Made by a program: the position numbers and the translations under genes. DNA of 64,000 bases. It comes from Argyresthia goedartella (taxonomy: Eukaryota > Arthropoda > Insecta > Lepidoptera > Argyresthiidae). Shown here piece by piece: positions 54,691 through 64,000 of the stretch. Below the pieces are notes generated by a model. That model worked only from the letters and a program-made list of their open reading frames with translations, did no database searches and was not told where the DNA came from. Location of the stretch: NCBI GenBank assembly GCA_949825045.1, contig OX463807.1, positions 12,177,501 to 12,241,500 on the forward strand, written 5' to 3'. Position 1 is the stretch's first letter; every line of letters begins with the position of its first letter.

Positions 54691-54714
54691 GGTGAAAAAC
54701 GGTGTTCAAACTTG

Positions 54715-55113
54715 ATCGCTGACGGAGAACCAGACGTCCAGACTCAGGGTGTGTCAATGAGCGATGGAGCGAAGCATAACAGGTGTCAACCGTCTTAGTC
54801 TGACAGATCACGTTAGGAACACGACGCTACGCTTCATCACTGGCATTTTGACGTAGGTGCAAAGACCGCCAGCCTAAAATGGGACTGGGCTGGACACGTT
54901 TGCCGCATGCACCCCCAGAAGTGGGCGAAACTTGCCACCGAATGGGTGCCAAGCGACGGCCACCGGCGTAGGGGTAGGCCGAGACGTCGATGGTATTATG
55001 ACCAGGACAAGTTCCTGCCGGACTGGGCGGGGGCAGCACAGGACAGGTATAAGCGGTCTAAGAAAGGGGAGGCCTTAGCCCAGCAGTGGGACACAAAACA
55101 GGCTACATAAAAA
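54715..55113 (+). pseudogene. C-terminal end of a non-LTR retrotransposon ORF2
   Basis: Broken frames give ERSITGVNRLSLTDHVRNTT, then after a shift 'LKWDWAGHVCRMHPQKWAK', RRRGRPRRRWYYDQDKF and GEALAQQWDTKQAT-stop. The order 'R-rich hinge, LKW-WAGH, GRP-RRW-D, W, QQW' is the usual C-terminus of RTE/Jockey-type ORF2 proteins. An A-rich tail (AAAAAAATAAAATAAAAT) begins near 55110, so this is a short 5'-truncated insertion. Confidence 0.7.
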
Positions 55114-55144
55114 AAATAAAATAAAATCATATCGCAATCCGTGG

Positions 55145-55315
55145 AGTAGGTACCTATATTGAGGAATTCCTGTTGCCATCTGTGATCTTTATGAACAGTT
55201 CCACTTCACAAAATGGTGCTTCTCGAGAATAATGCTCGAGTTAATATGAAAAATATATTTCATATGTATTAATGTACGGTATTCATATACTTCTATATGT
55301 AGTATACACGGTGAC

Positions 55316-55346
<31 letters not shown>

Positions 55347-56135
55347 ACACAAAATTTTACATAGTTACTCATTATGGGAACACCACTTAAACCACTGGGG
55401 TTTGTGTGTGGTGTGATCTACTCATTAATTATCGTATTTAAGTTAGCAATAGCATTAATGATAGTACCCTTGATTATGAACAACTTTCCAAAAGAAACAT
55501 AAGATCGCATTTTTTTTGTATCTCAGTAAATAGACCCGATCAGCTGATTACAAGTTACTGGGACCTAAATTATTTTTTTTTTGCTACAATAGGTTTTTAG
55601 GAAAAAGTTGTTTATATTTATGGTATTATAATCCCCCAAAATTTGGCCAGTTCATTAAATTTCAACCTGTATTTAGTAGTTTGGTAAAAACACTTATTTA
55701 TATTATTTAGTCACTGCTATTAAATGTATCCTTTCTATCTTGGGTTTGCTGGAAGAAATCTATTGTTAGAGATAAGCTTGACTTTGTAAATGTAATATGA
55801 ATTTTCATGTGGAATAAAAACATACGAAACACCTGCCTATAATATTTGAAGAGTTTCCTCGATTTCTAGAAGATCCCATCATCAGATCCTGATTTGTTGT
55901 TAACAGGACCAATCGTAACCAAACCTTTCAACCTAAAAAACATTTTTCAAATCGGCCCAGCCGTCTTTAAAAAATGAACATCGATAAGAATAAATAAAAA
56001 ACACCCCCGATACAATAAATGAAACCTTTTAAATCTAAGATTTGTCTCATATATTTCCTTGTTAAGCTGATAACTTTCGAACCACTAAACCGATTTTAGT
56101 AAAACATAGCTGAGAATCATCGCAGGGAAGTTTAC
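55145..56135. repeat. Patchwork of dispersed repeats
   Basis: Pieces: TGTTGCCATCTGTGATCTTT near 55170-55260 and ATCCCATCATCAGATCCTGA near 55873-55990, both related to 61440-61812; a T run of about 20 at 55317-55337 preceded on the minus strand by a GTAAATAAATAAATT tail, which looks like a retroposon 3' end; the ACCCGATCAGCTGATTACAA repeat at 55534-55683; a 3' UTR-like scrap at 55740-55800. No coding frame. Confidence 0.5.
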
Positions 56136-56139
56136 TACC

Positions 56140-56222
56140 AAGTATGTGTATCGTTGTCTAGTACCCAAGATACAGGGAATCCTAGTTTGGGGCTAGATCA
56201 ATGTGTGTAAATAGTTTCCAAG

Positions 56223-56266
<44 letters not shown>

Positions 56267-56268
56267 TA
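56140..56268 (+). mobile_element. SINE 3' half with ATT microsatellite tail
   Basis: AAGTATGTGTATCGTTGTCT through GAATCCTAGTTTGGGGCTAG to an ATT tract at 56224-56268. It matches the 3' half of 44708-44940; the tract is the usual expanded tail. Confidence 0.7.
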
Positions 56269-56963
56269 TAGGAGCGGCATTAAAAGCCGTCGACCCGTTA
56301 GACAGAAGTGCCACAGACATCCACACACAGGAACACAGACAGACGCTTCACCCCAGAGCCCAACTGATATGCAGGTATAAAGCCGGGCTGTCAAAGCACC
56401 GAAAATGAAAAAAATGCGTCGCGAATTTCAACCGTATGCCATTGTATGCAACCATATGAAAAATCCATTGTACTAAGGGTGTCCCTGCGCGTTTGACATT
56501 TGTCTCTCGACCGATCAAGTGAGATACACCATAGACAAGGTAGATTATTCCTGGGGCTTCACCTAGTAAGAAAGGTGAAGGGAGGCAGTTGCTCACGTCC
56601 GATGGAAACACTTGGTTCCTACAGCCCTTCACGTCCCCCTGGGTAGTGCTAAAGAGCAACAAATACAAATTATTCTCAAGACATTAATTTCTCTATACAG
56701 AACCTGACCAAATTGTGATCTTTCAAATTCACTTGACACTGGCAGGATTAACATCAAAAGAGCAGCCAAATTAAAAGAAGAAGAAGGAGAAGTAGAAAGG
56801 TTAAAGAAGAACACTGAAAATCGTATTTGCTTTAGAAGTATAGATGCGTGTTCTACAAAGCAGACATAATGTAGTCGCATTACAGTACAGGAGCCCTATT
56901 CCGGTAGACAATAACAGTTTAATGACTATGACGCCACGACGATGGACAACTTTAATACATATT

Positions 56964-57192
56964 AATAATAATACCTTGGACACTATTTACATACAATGAT
57001 CTAGCCCCAAACTAGGATTCCCTGTATCTTGGGTACCAGACAACGATACACATACATACTTATAAAGATAAACATCCAAGACTAGGGTACAAACATCCGT
57101 TCTCATCAACCAAATATTTGCCCCCACAAGGACTCGAACCCAGGACCCTTGGCTTCATAGGCAGGGTCACTGCCGACTAGGCCATTCGGGTC
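56964..57192 (-). mobile_element. tRNA-derived SINE, near full length, inverted
   Basis: Minus strand: head ending at 57192 (GACCCGAATGGCC), good B box GGGTTCGAGTCC (57130-57141), body GGGGGCAAATATTTGGTTGA, tail CCTAGTTTGGGGCTAGATCA and an ATT-type end near 56964-56972. Same family as 44708-44940 with a better preserved B box. Confidence 0.78.
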
Positions 57193-57684
57193 GCTTTAGT
57201 CAGGTAATTATTATCTGACTTTATTGGAATCAGTATCTCTTCGATTAGTGTCTAGATTATATGACTACCAATTACCTTAATTTGTACAATGAATTGCTCT
57301 AAAGAGGATTACCCAAAAGCCAAATAATAAATAGTTACCGAAAGTCGTCGCGAAATTGTCGCTGAACCATCATTGTCTACTGGAATAGAGCCCCAGTTTG
57401 ATTGTCTAAAATAACTGTGTTGGGTTTGGAGTTGGGATTATTATAGCTATCACGTGGCCGTATAATGTGATGAGGTTCCATTATATGGCCAAATTTAACT
57501 GTTTTGTGTACGATAATGATTAGAACACGACTATGTGACTACAGTGTAGGTTCAACAAAGGCGAAGGATGCCAGGAATTTAGACTTGCGTGTGACCAAGG
57601 ATACCTATCTAACTTGGCCACAAATTAGGTGAAAGTCTGAAACCATTAAAGTCACTCCGATGAACGGTATATTCAATATTACGT

Positions 57685-58258
57685 TAATTGTTAACGACAC
57701 CCCCAAAACATACCCCCGGGGGTGTCGTTGATAGCATTTGTTAACGACACCACAGCAATGTTGGGATAACACAATTTGTTCAAGAATATTTCAATGGTTG
57801 ATAGAGATACATGCAATAAATAATAATAAATATAGGCTAGGTTTTAAGCGCACATCAAAAAAACTGATTTGCACAGCAAAAAAGGATCAACAAAAACACT
57901 TTTTAAGTTTCAAATATTTTATGTGTGCTTAAGTTTAAGTTTTAAGTTTTTTTTGTTGTTCTTGCATGTTGAAACTAACATGAAGGATAAAGGTGGCTTC
58001 GCTTCGCTCACCATTACTATTTCTACTTCACTTAAGCTACCGCAGCATTTTGCCCTGATATTTGCTGTGCAAATCAGTATTTTTGATGTGCAGATTAATA
58101 TTTCCCATAAATAAATAAATAACAGCATTGATAAAATAGTGTTAATTGCATTTATTAAATAAAATACTGGTGACTACACTTGTCATCAGTGGTGTCGTTA
58201 ACAAATGCTATTTTCAACGTCACGCCAGGGTTATCGTTTTTGGGGTGTCGTTAAAACA
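57685..58258. mobile_element. Core-bearing inverted-repeat element, copy f, with nested termini
   Basis: Outer inverted repeats: TGTTAACGACACCCCCAAAA (near 57690) and GGGGTGTCGTTAAAACA near 58240-58256, with the word GTTAACGACACC iterated inward (57740-57755 and 58190-58205). A second, inner pair, GCACATCAAAAAAACTGATT (57850) and its complement ending TTTTTGATGTGC (58092), brackets the core (57940-58065), which reads CTAACATGAAGGATAAAGGT, GGCTTCGCTTCGCTCACC and AAGCTACCGCAGCATTTTGC. Confidence 0.7.
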
Positions 58259-59100
58259 ATAAAACAATGAAAGATAAAATTATGCACGATAGAGCTTAGA
58301 TAGTTAAATATGAATAAAGTAATGCCAGTAGTTCCAATTAATTTTTCGATAACATTTTGCATTTTGTGCTCAGTATGCAAACGCTGGCCTTTTACATCTT
58401 CAACAGTGGGACTTCAAATCAAAGTCCATCTCCCTTGTTGTCCCTTAACTCAAGCTCCTATCCAGCCTTAGGATCTAAAATGGCCGCCTTATAAGAAAGT
58501 GGATCAAAGAGACGGTAATACAAGGACACTTGTCGCCTGAACGCTCGTTATGCTGAAGCACCACTTGCCTTTGACTCAGGCTGTAAGAATGAAGCGGTGG
58601 ATTTAAACGTCTAGCCTATTGGAGTTATAAATTGAGTCTGAGTTTAGTTTACTTTTGCTATATGTTGAAATGTCAGTTATGTATGCACTGCGGTTCTAAA
58701 TTACATCTTGCGCGTCAACAAACTCCAAGAATAAAGTCTCTTGTACATTTTGATTTAAATTACCAATATTGTTGTACTAATGAAGGTGACCTCAAGCCTG
58801 GCACACGATGCGGTCTGAGTGCTGGCCGAGATAAGAATTTTAATTTTAAAAAGTGCCAACGGTGTAATTTTTCACGAAATCATCTCGTAAAAAGTGAAAT
58901 ACATTTTGCGTGAGTTCGTAATGAGGGCTCATTTCTAAAGAGCATTTTTTATATTCTCTCTAGATATTAAATGTCAAAAGTGCGCCAACTGTGCAAATGC
59001 AGGGCAGCTTTTCCCTGCTGCCGGTAATTCATTAATTATCTGAACCTACTTTGAATAAATGTAAGATATTGCAGAGTGAAATTCATGGTTTTAATATTTT
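58259..59100. other. No gene recognised
   Basis: A 93-codon frame (58632-58913) has several Cys residues but no pattern that fits a zinc-finger class. No repeat ends seen. Confidence 0.35.
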
Positions 59101-59104
59101 AATC

Positions 59105-59262
59105 ACTAATATATATCTTTTTTTTAATAGCCTATAACAGTGTCCCACTGCTGGGCAAAGGCCTTCCCGGGTCGAGCCCACACATCTCTGGTAGCCGCAA
59201 GAACGACCCACTCTGATTTGTCCATCGTCCCGCCATCTTCTTCTGGGCCTTCCTATAAGCCT
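59105..59262 (-). pseudogene. 3' end scrap of a non-LTR retrotransposon
   Basis: Minus strand reads RKAQKKMAGRW near the top, 'PEMCGLDPG' and finally the bases GCCCAGCAGTGGGACACTGT, then TATAGGCT. These encode the AQQWD terminus and 3' end found in many lepidopteran RTE/Jockey-type elements. Frames are broken. The core element copy g begins 7 bp beyond. Confidence 0.6.
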
Positions 59263-59268
59263 ATTATA

Positions 59269-59532
59269 TGTCACCGTAAGATTGTCAAAACCGTTAGTTG
59301 ATAAACTAACGTCTTCTTTCACGTTAGTTGGTCAACTATTGACAGATAGTAAACTGTAGCGTACTGATGACGCGTTAATTGATAAACTAACGATTAAAAC
59401 CGTTAAATAGTAAACTGGTTTAAACTTGAATTGCAAACAAAATACCAGGGCAAACACTGCGGTAGCTTAGGTGAAGATTAGAGTCAAACCGTTAGTTTAT
59501 CAACTAACGGTTTTGACTATCATACGGTGACA
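59269..59532. mobile_element. Core-bearing inverted-repeat element, copy g (264 bp), TATA target duplication
   Basis: Termini TGTCACCGTAAGATTGTCAA (59269) and TTGACTATCATACGGTGACA (ending 59532); TATA on both sides (59265-59268, 59533-59536). The word CGTTAGTTGATAAACTAACG is iterated, as in copy d. The core on the minus strand (59440-59478: CAGGGCAAACACTGCGGTAG, CTTAGGTGAAG) is shortened and lacks the GGGGGCTTCGC hairpin. It is the cleanest complete copy in the window. Confidence 0.82.
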
Positions 59533-59917
59533 TATATAATATATATCTATGTACATTAAATGTTATCTTCGGTTTCATTAAACGAGAGAAAGAGGCCAAA
59601 GAGAAAACCTACCTCGGTGTTCAATGAATAGGTGAAGTCTATTCTCTCATATTACAGTCCAGCTGTTTCAAGATACCCATAGAAGAATTCTTCTCAGATA
59701 TTGCATTACAAACGAGAAATTCAGTTAAATAGTTTTTTTGATTAAATGCCTCATTCATAACGCATTTGCATTAAAATCTACTACTTACTTATATAAACGA
59801 CTTCTTATAAAATATTCAAGAGATAATACAACTAGGTCCTACGGATAATTTATGAGATTATGTATTATTGTGCAACACTTGAAAAGGGACCTAAGTCTTA
59901 AGTTTCTAAGACCTTGT

Positions 59918-59956
59918 ATATGTCACCGTAAGATTGTCAAAACCGTTAGTTAAATA
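59918..59956 (+). repeat. Solo terminus of the TGTCACCG element
   Basis: TATATGTCACCGTAAGATTG then TCAAAACCGTTAGTT, ending abruptly. Same terminus as copies d and g with TATA before it, but no partner end nearby: a truncated insertion or excision remnant. Confidence 0.65.
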
Positions 59957-61440
59957 TTTCGAGTTTCAGTTACATATTTCATGCTTGAAAGGAAGCGATA
60001 AATGGCTGTATAAATACATTTCCGAATAACCATCTCAAATAATGCAAACATAGCGTCACGCCTTTCCCCATACAGGCACCAGAAGCACAATTGTGCCGAC
60101 GTTTAGCTAATTATTCAATACTCCTAACTCCTAAAACTTAGATCGTGACAGGCAATCGGCGTAATTCTAGAAAGAAAGAAAGAATGATTTTGTCCTGTTT
60201 CTAAACGTGTGTGTAAGAACCAGCCCAAAAGCCCTCTAGCACTGTTTCTGCAAGTTTAATAAAGTTGTCTGCATTATATTTTCTAGGGTCAATGAAATGA
60301 ATCTTCAATGAAATTGCTAAACGATTCTTAAATAAGTTATTCTAGACCCCGATTCGTTCGGAAAAAAAGAGGTGCTCGTACAGATTTAGACGGAAACATT
60401 TTCAGGGTAAATATTTTGCAATAATGTTGGATTTAAAACTATCAGATTCGATTATTAGTTAGTTTTGACACCTTCACGTATCTAGGTTAGACGTGCGACA
60501 CCAAAAACATGTCGGAAATCGTCTTCTCGAAAATGCAGTGAAGACAAATAATAAGGGTGGCATTGCTCGTAGTAAACAGACATCTTACAAAACTTATCAA
60601 ACTCTGTCGCCTCAGTATTGAATGCACAGAGTCGTGGTCGGAAGCGGAATTCTACTTCCCCTGTACTCTACTCTACCCCCTACAAGTCGCCGACCTGTAG
60701 AAGCATCGAGTTTGCCATCTATATGTGTTTTTACGGCGGCCCACCAGCGTCCCTGATCGGATTCAGTGCACATAAAGTCATCAAGCCAGGATCAAACTGT
60801 CTGCCGGGTCGCGTCGCCCTCCACGCCCGCGGGTAAATTGGTTGTCTATGACGACATATCGCCACTTATGCTATACCATTTACAAAGCTTTCTATAGAAG
60901 AAACGGGGAACCTTGTTATGGCTTAATCTTGTTATTAAGTTGCGGATTCGAGGCTTTCATGTTAGTGCACTCACGGAAAGTGGGGTTGGGATTTAGCTTG
61001 TTGCATCCGATCTTTTAAGGCTAGGCAAATCCCCAGCGGAACTTGGAATTTCACCTTGCGCTTCCACTTAAGGGATGATGGATCCAATTTTGAAAAAACG
61101 CCCTTCGCCGATCTTTAGGGGACTGACAGCGCGATATATACTAAAATAACTTTATATTTTTTATAATGATTAAATAAATAATGAGTATTTACATAAATTG
61201 AAACACGGTGCGATATTGTAAAAAAAAAATGTGAATAACTAAACAAAAACAAAAAGTAACTTCAATACCGCCTATTTCATACAAAACATACCCAAACATG
61301 TCTTTGTTAATTAAAGAGATCCATATTTCTCCGTGATCCCATCATCAGGTCCTGGCAGAAGTTGATAAATTGTTGAGAAGCTATCCTGGTACCTGGTCGC
61401 CACCACTTCCATTTCACCATTATGCATGACGAGCATACAT
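59957..61440. other. No gene recognised; one dispersed repeat
   Basis: A copy of the AGCGTCACGCCTTTCCCCA repeat lies at 60050-60122. Frames near 60540-60840 show no secure resemblance. The rest is AT-rich. Confidence 0.4.
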
Positions 61441-61812
61441 TACAGACCAATCTTAATAAAGTTACCACATTGCAACCTGTAGGCTACCTTCTATTGAGCA
61501 GTTCCGATGGCCATATGTGGTCTTCATCATCAGTTCTAGTTCACTAAATGTTGCTTCTAGAGAGTAAATGCGAGTTACATTACAATAATCACTATAGGTC
61601 TGCTTATAATATTTTAAGAGTTCCATCGATTTCTCCAGGAACCAATCATCAGATCCTGACCTGATGAAAATAAGACCAATCGGAAGGTAAACCCTTTCAA
61701 ACGAAAAAAAATATTTCCAAATCTTCCATTAGTCTGGGAGAAATCTATGAATATACATAAAAAAACAGATCCCGATTAGTAAACCTCCTCCTTTTGTAAA
61801 GTCCGTTAAAAC
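61440..61812 (-). repeat. Dispersed repeat ending in AACCTCCTCCTTTT
   Basis: Contains GCAACCTGTAGGCTACCTTC, ATCATCAGATCCTGACCTGA, CCAATCGGAAGGTAAACCCT and ends TAAACCTCCTCCTTTTGTAA then AGTCCGTTAAAAC. It is related to scraps near 55170, 55873 and 61330-61400, and its end to 48977. I take it as a common lepidopteran interspersed repeat. Confidence 0.55.
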
Positions 61813-62595
61813 AGATTTTGTGATAACTTCAGGAGAATTTTCAATTGAGAAAAGATAATCAAATTACGTTTATAGCTTCACGAATCCTGACACTCATGAT
61901 TATTACCAAGCTAATATAAAGAAACAACTGCTTTAATAGTCCTATTTTGCGTAACTTGGGATTTAAAAAAAGCTGTTTTGGCCTACTGCGGCCTCTTAAG
62001 ATGGTTGGTTCGCGTTGGTCGGTCGATAAACCAAGTAGCTCCAATTTTACCACTTTGGTTCTATATCCCGCCGTGTATTTCCGAGATGGGGAACTATTAA
62101 TAATTCTGTACCCACATTCATCGTGCTAATATTGGATATCAGCTTCTGGGTGGTAAGGTAGGGGGACTAGCATTCGTCGCCGGCATGTATTAAGATAAAA
62201 TAAAAATATTTTTTTATTGTTTTTTGGAAAGCGCTTTTCATCGGTATTGCCCAGAATAAGACGCTGCGTATTGGAAAATGCCCATATTTACAGCGCTATT
62301 CCACTTAGAAGAGATAAAGAGGAGACACTTGCAAAATCCCAAAACATATACGTTTTGAAGACATTATTTTCCTTCATTATTATGTCAATTTGTCAATGGG
62401 ACAACTGTACAAAAAAAAAACAACTAAATATATGTTTTTCACCTAGAACTTGCTATTTTTGGTATCTAAAATATTGAAATGGTTCTAGAGTTATATAAAG
62501 TATTGAAATGGTTCTAAAGAATATTGATATGGTTCTAGTGTCAAAAAATAGTTTTTCAAAATATATTAAAAGTATATGTGGTTTTTAAATTGTAG
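61813..62595. other. No gene recognised
   Basis: Short frames only. A phrase TATTGATATGGTTCTAGTGT / TATTGAAATGGTTCTAGAGT recurs three times near 62473-62540, a small degenerate tandem. Confidence 0.35.
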
Positions 62596-62598
62596 TTT

Positions 62599-62710
62599 AT
62601 GTGACTGTTACATAATGTAGGGCATTAATACTCGAGAGTGGGTTTATGAAACGAGCCGAAGGCGAGTTTTATAATGATATCACTCGAGAGTTTTAATGCC
62701 TAATTATGTA
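62599..62710. mobile_element. Foldback element with arms of about 42 bp
   Basis: TGTGACTGTTACATAATGTA then GGGCATTAATACTCGAGAGTG pairs with CACTCGAGAGTTTTAATGCC then TAATTATGTACAGTTACA. The loop holds GAAACGAGCCGAAGGCGAGT. Imperfect, with a few mismatches. Confidence 0.6.
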
Positions 62711-62728
62711 CAGTTACATACACTAGTT

Positions 62729-63039
62729 TATCTACACACATATCATAAGCTCTCTTTGATGTGTTCAGGATCCGCATGTTTGACCGGCATTGTGGCTCTG
62801 CAGTTGTTTAGCTTGTTCTATAGTACCAACTTCACAGCCTAACTAGGTGCAGCACGCAGGCGGGCGTCGGCGTTCGAAATTTGAATGTCATAATATGTAA
62901 AAAATTACACATTGTGGTCATAATGTGTAATTTTTCAGATAAGAAATGAGTTTTTACCAAGTTGTTTAACATTATGCTGATCGTAACGTGCGGTTTTTGT
63001 ACTCAGTAAAGAGGTTTTATGATATGTGTGTAGATAAAA
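62729..63039. mobile_element. Inverted-repeat element next to the foldback
   Basis: TTTATCTACACACATATCAT (62729) and ATGATATGTGTGTAGATAAA (ending 63039) are exact complements about 310 bp apart. No coding content between. It may form one composite element with 62599-62710. Confidence 0.55.
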
Positions 63040-63177
63040 TAAATTCAAATCTCAATTTATGCGTTATTCTGCCGCAGTGAGTGAAGTAACAGCCATGTTG
63101 CAGTTTGAGCTGTTATGAACTTTTCACCACCACTTTCAACCACCATGAATATATAATATGATGGGAGCTGCTACTGA

Positions 63178-63372
63178 TGTTGGTGGTGAATAGAGTCGAA
63201 AGACGTAGTTAGGTAGACATGTTTATTGGTCTACTTTCCAGGTTAGAGTGAACACAATAATTCAGTGTAGATAGAACTTATGTCTAAGTTAGTGCTTGCT
63301 ATGCTCTTCTACGCTAATGTTGCAGTCAGTAGTGACATGCTACAGTTAAATGAATAATACGTTATTTCTACA
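63178..63372 (-). repeat. 3' LTR of a Ty3/gypsy-like element (about 195 bp)
   Basis: On the minus strand it begins TGTAGAAATAACG directly after a polypurine tract and ends CACCACCAACA. The TG and CA ends define it; the 5' LTR is not in the window, so length is provisional. Confidence 0.5.
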
Positions 63373-63390
63373 TTTCATCTCCCCTTTTAA
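63373..63390 (-). promoter_or_regulatory. Polypurine tract of the gypsy-like element
   Basis: Minus strand TTAAAAGGGGAGATGAAA, immediately upstream of the putative LTR. Confidence 0.55.
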
Positions 63391-63575
63391 GTCCTTTCAT
63401 TCCCGGGGTTCCTTTGAAAAAATGTGGAACTAACTAGTTACATATTTTTAAAATACAATATAAGGTAAATAATCATAAATCTTAATTATACCACGTAATT
63501 ATTTCATTCTAATATTGACTTAAAGATTTAATTTTAATCTAACTTAAATAATACATTTCTCATCTGTAAAACTTC

Positions 63576-63843
63576 CTATTCAAACAATTTAGTGTTATTT
63601 TTATGTGTTACATAATCTTTACCATCTCTATTAATTTTTACATTTGGGGTAAAATCTTCAATAACTTTATAAGGTCCTAAATATATTTTATCCAACTTAT
63701 TGCCAACTTGATTTTTTAATAAAACTATATCTCCTCTATTATATTTTACTGCATTAGGATTTTTGTCAAAATTTAGCTTTCTTAATTCTTTCCTATTTAA
63801 CAAATTTATTCTAGCATCTTCTTGTGCTCTTTGAAGTCTATAT
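63576..63843 (-). pseudogene. Ty3/gypsy-like integrase C-terminus
   Basis: The frame reads RLQRAQEDARINLLNRKELR, then PNAVKYNRGDIVLLKNQVGN, KLDKIYLGPYKVIEDF and ends YVTHKNNTKLFE-stop. 'GDxVLLKN-VGNKLDxxYxGPYxV' is the SH3-like C-terminal module of gypsy-type integrases, which helps target insertion. The rest of the polyprotein is missing: at about 63844 the sequence changes to a GGTCCTTACATATGAAATTG repeat. The order integrase end, untranslated region, polypurine tract, LTR is normal for the 3' end of such an element. Confidence 0.75.
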
Positions 63844-64000
63844 TAGGTCCTTACATATGAAATTGGCGTTTTGTGTGGAGAAATTAAAGTTAACTCAATT
63901 TTCAGTACAAACATTTTTGTATTTTTTTCAGGAATGACAGATCCTAATTTTATAAACTTTGTGTGTATGAATGAGACAATATTTAGCTAACAGAAAATTT
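63844..64000. repeat. Start of a dispersed repeat at the window edge
   Basis: GGTCCTTACATATGAAATTG then GCGTTTTGTGTGGAGAAATT is a terminus that I associate with lepidopteran interspersed repeats. The remainder lies beyond the window. Confidence 0.35.

Noticed and set aside
58632..58913. Cys-rich 93-codon frame as a zinc-finger gene
   Set aside because: Cys spacing fits no class and His partners are missing.

Overview
This window looks like a repeat-rich piece of an insect nuclear genome, most likely from a moth or butterfly (Lepidoptera). The grounds are AT-rich DNA, short spliceosomal introns, BEL/Pao, Helitron, hAT, IS630/Tc1-like and several non-LTR retroelement remnants, tRNA-headed SINEs, and repeat tails that I associate with Lepidoptera. 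I see one conventional host gene: a complete four-exon Sec11, the catalytic subunit of the signal peptidase complex (3526-4982, + strand). Nearly everything else that codes is mobile-element sequence, and almost all of it is broken.

Layout. 0.5-2.2 kb: a TTAA-flanked inverted-repeat element. 2.7-3.0 kb: first copy of a 'core' element. 3.5-5.0 kb: Sec11. 5.6-7.1 kb: a second core element of the same family, split by a retroelement C-terminal fragment. 7.4-8.9 kb: SINE, non-LTR scrap, an iterated-word element and degenerate tandem repeats. 10.1-12.2 kb: an IS630/Tc1-like transposase pseudogene interrupted by a 789-bp inverted-repeat element. 13.6-15.2 kb: an R1/LOA-like reverse transcriptase (- strand). 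15.7-17.2 kb: a hAT pseudogene carrying a BEL integrase scrap. 21.4-22.6 kb: a Helitron helicase fragment (- strand). 23.1-25.4 kb: a nearly intact Daphne/CR1-like reverse transcriptase with 3' hairpin and tail. 25.4-26.6 kb: a Jockey-like reverse transcriptase. 26.4-36.2 kb: a 1.4-kb tandem duplication carrying a Helitron Rep N-terminal fragment, whose second copy is split by a 7-kb BEL/Pao retrotransposon (28080-35136). 37-40.3 kb: an internally deleted non-LTR element with a complete ORF1. 40.4-40.6 kb: a heat-shock-element cluster. 40.6-42.9 kb: three tandem units of about 775 bp separated by 118-bp near-perfect palindromes. 43-53 kb: mostly featureless, apparently low-copy DNA. 53.4-59.5 kb: four more core elements, SINEs and reverse transcriptase 3' ends. 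62.6-63.04 kb: a foldback and a further inverted-repeat pair. 63.2-63.8 kb: the 3' end of a Ty3/gypsy-like element.

The most unusual signal is a family of inverted-repeat elements (seven copies: 2.7, 5.6, 10.2, 53.4, 54.5, 57.7 and 59.3 kb) that share an internal core but have unrelated terminal inverted repeats, each built from its own iterated short palindromic word. Ordinary MITE families keep their termini and vary inside; these do the reverse. Two copies have clean 4-bp TATA target duplications, one of them confirmed by an interrupted reading frame.

The elements do not form a pathway. They record successive insertion, duplication and decay around one housekeeping gene.
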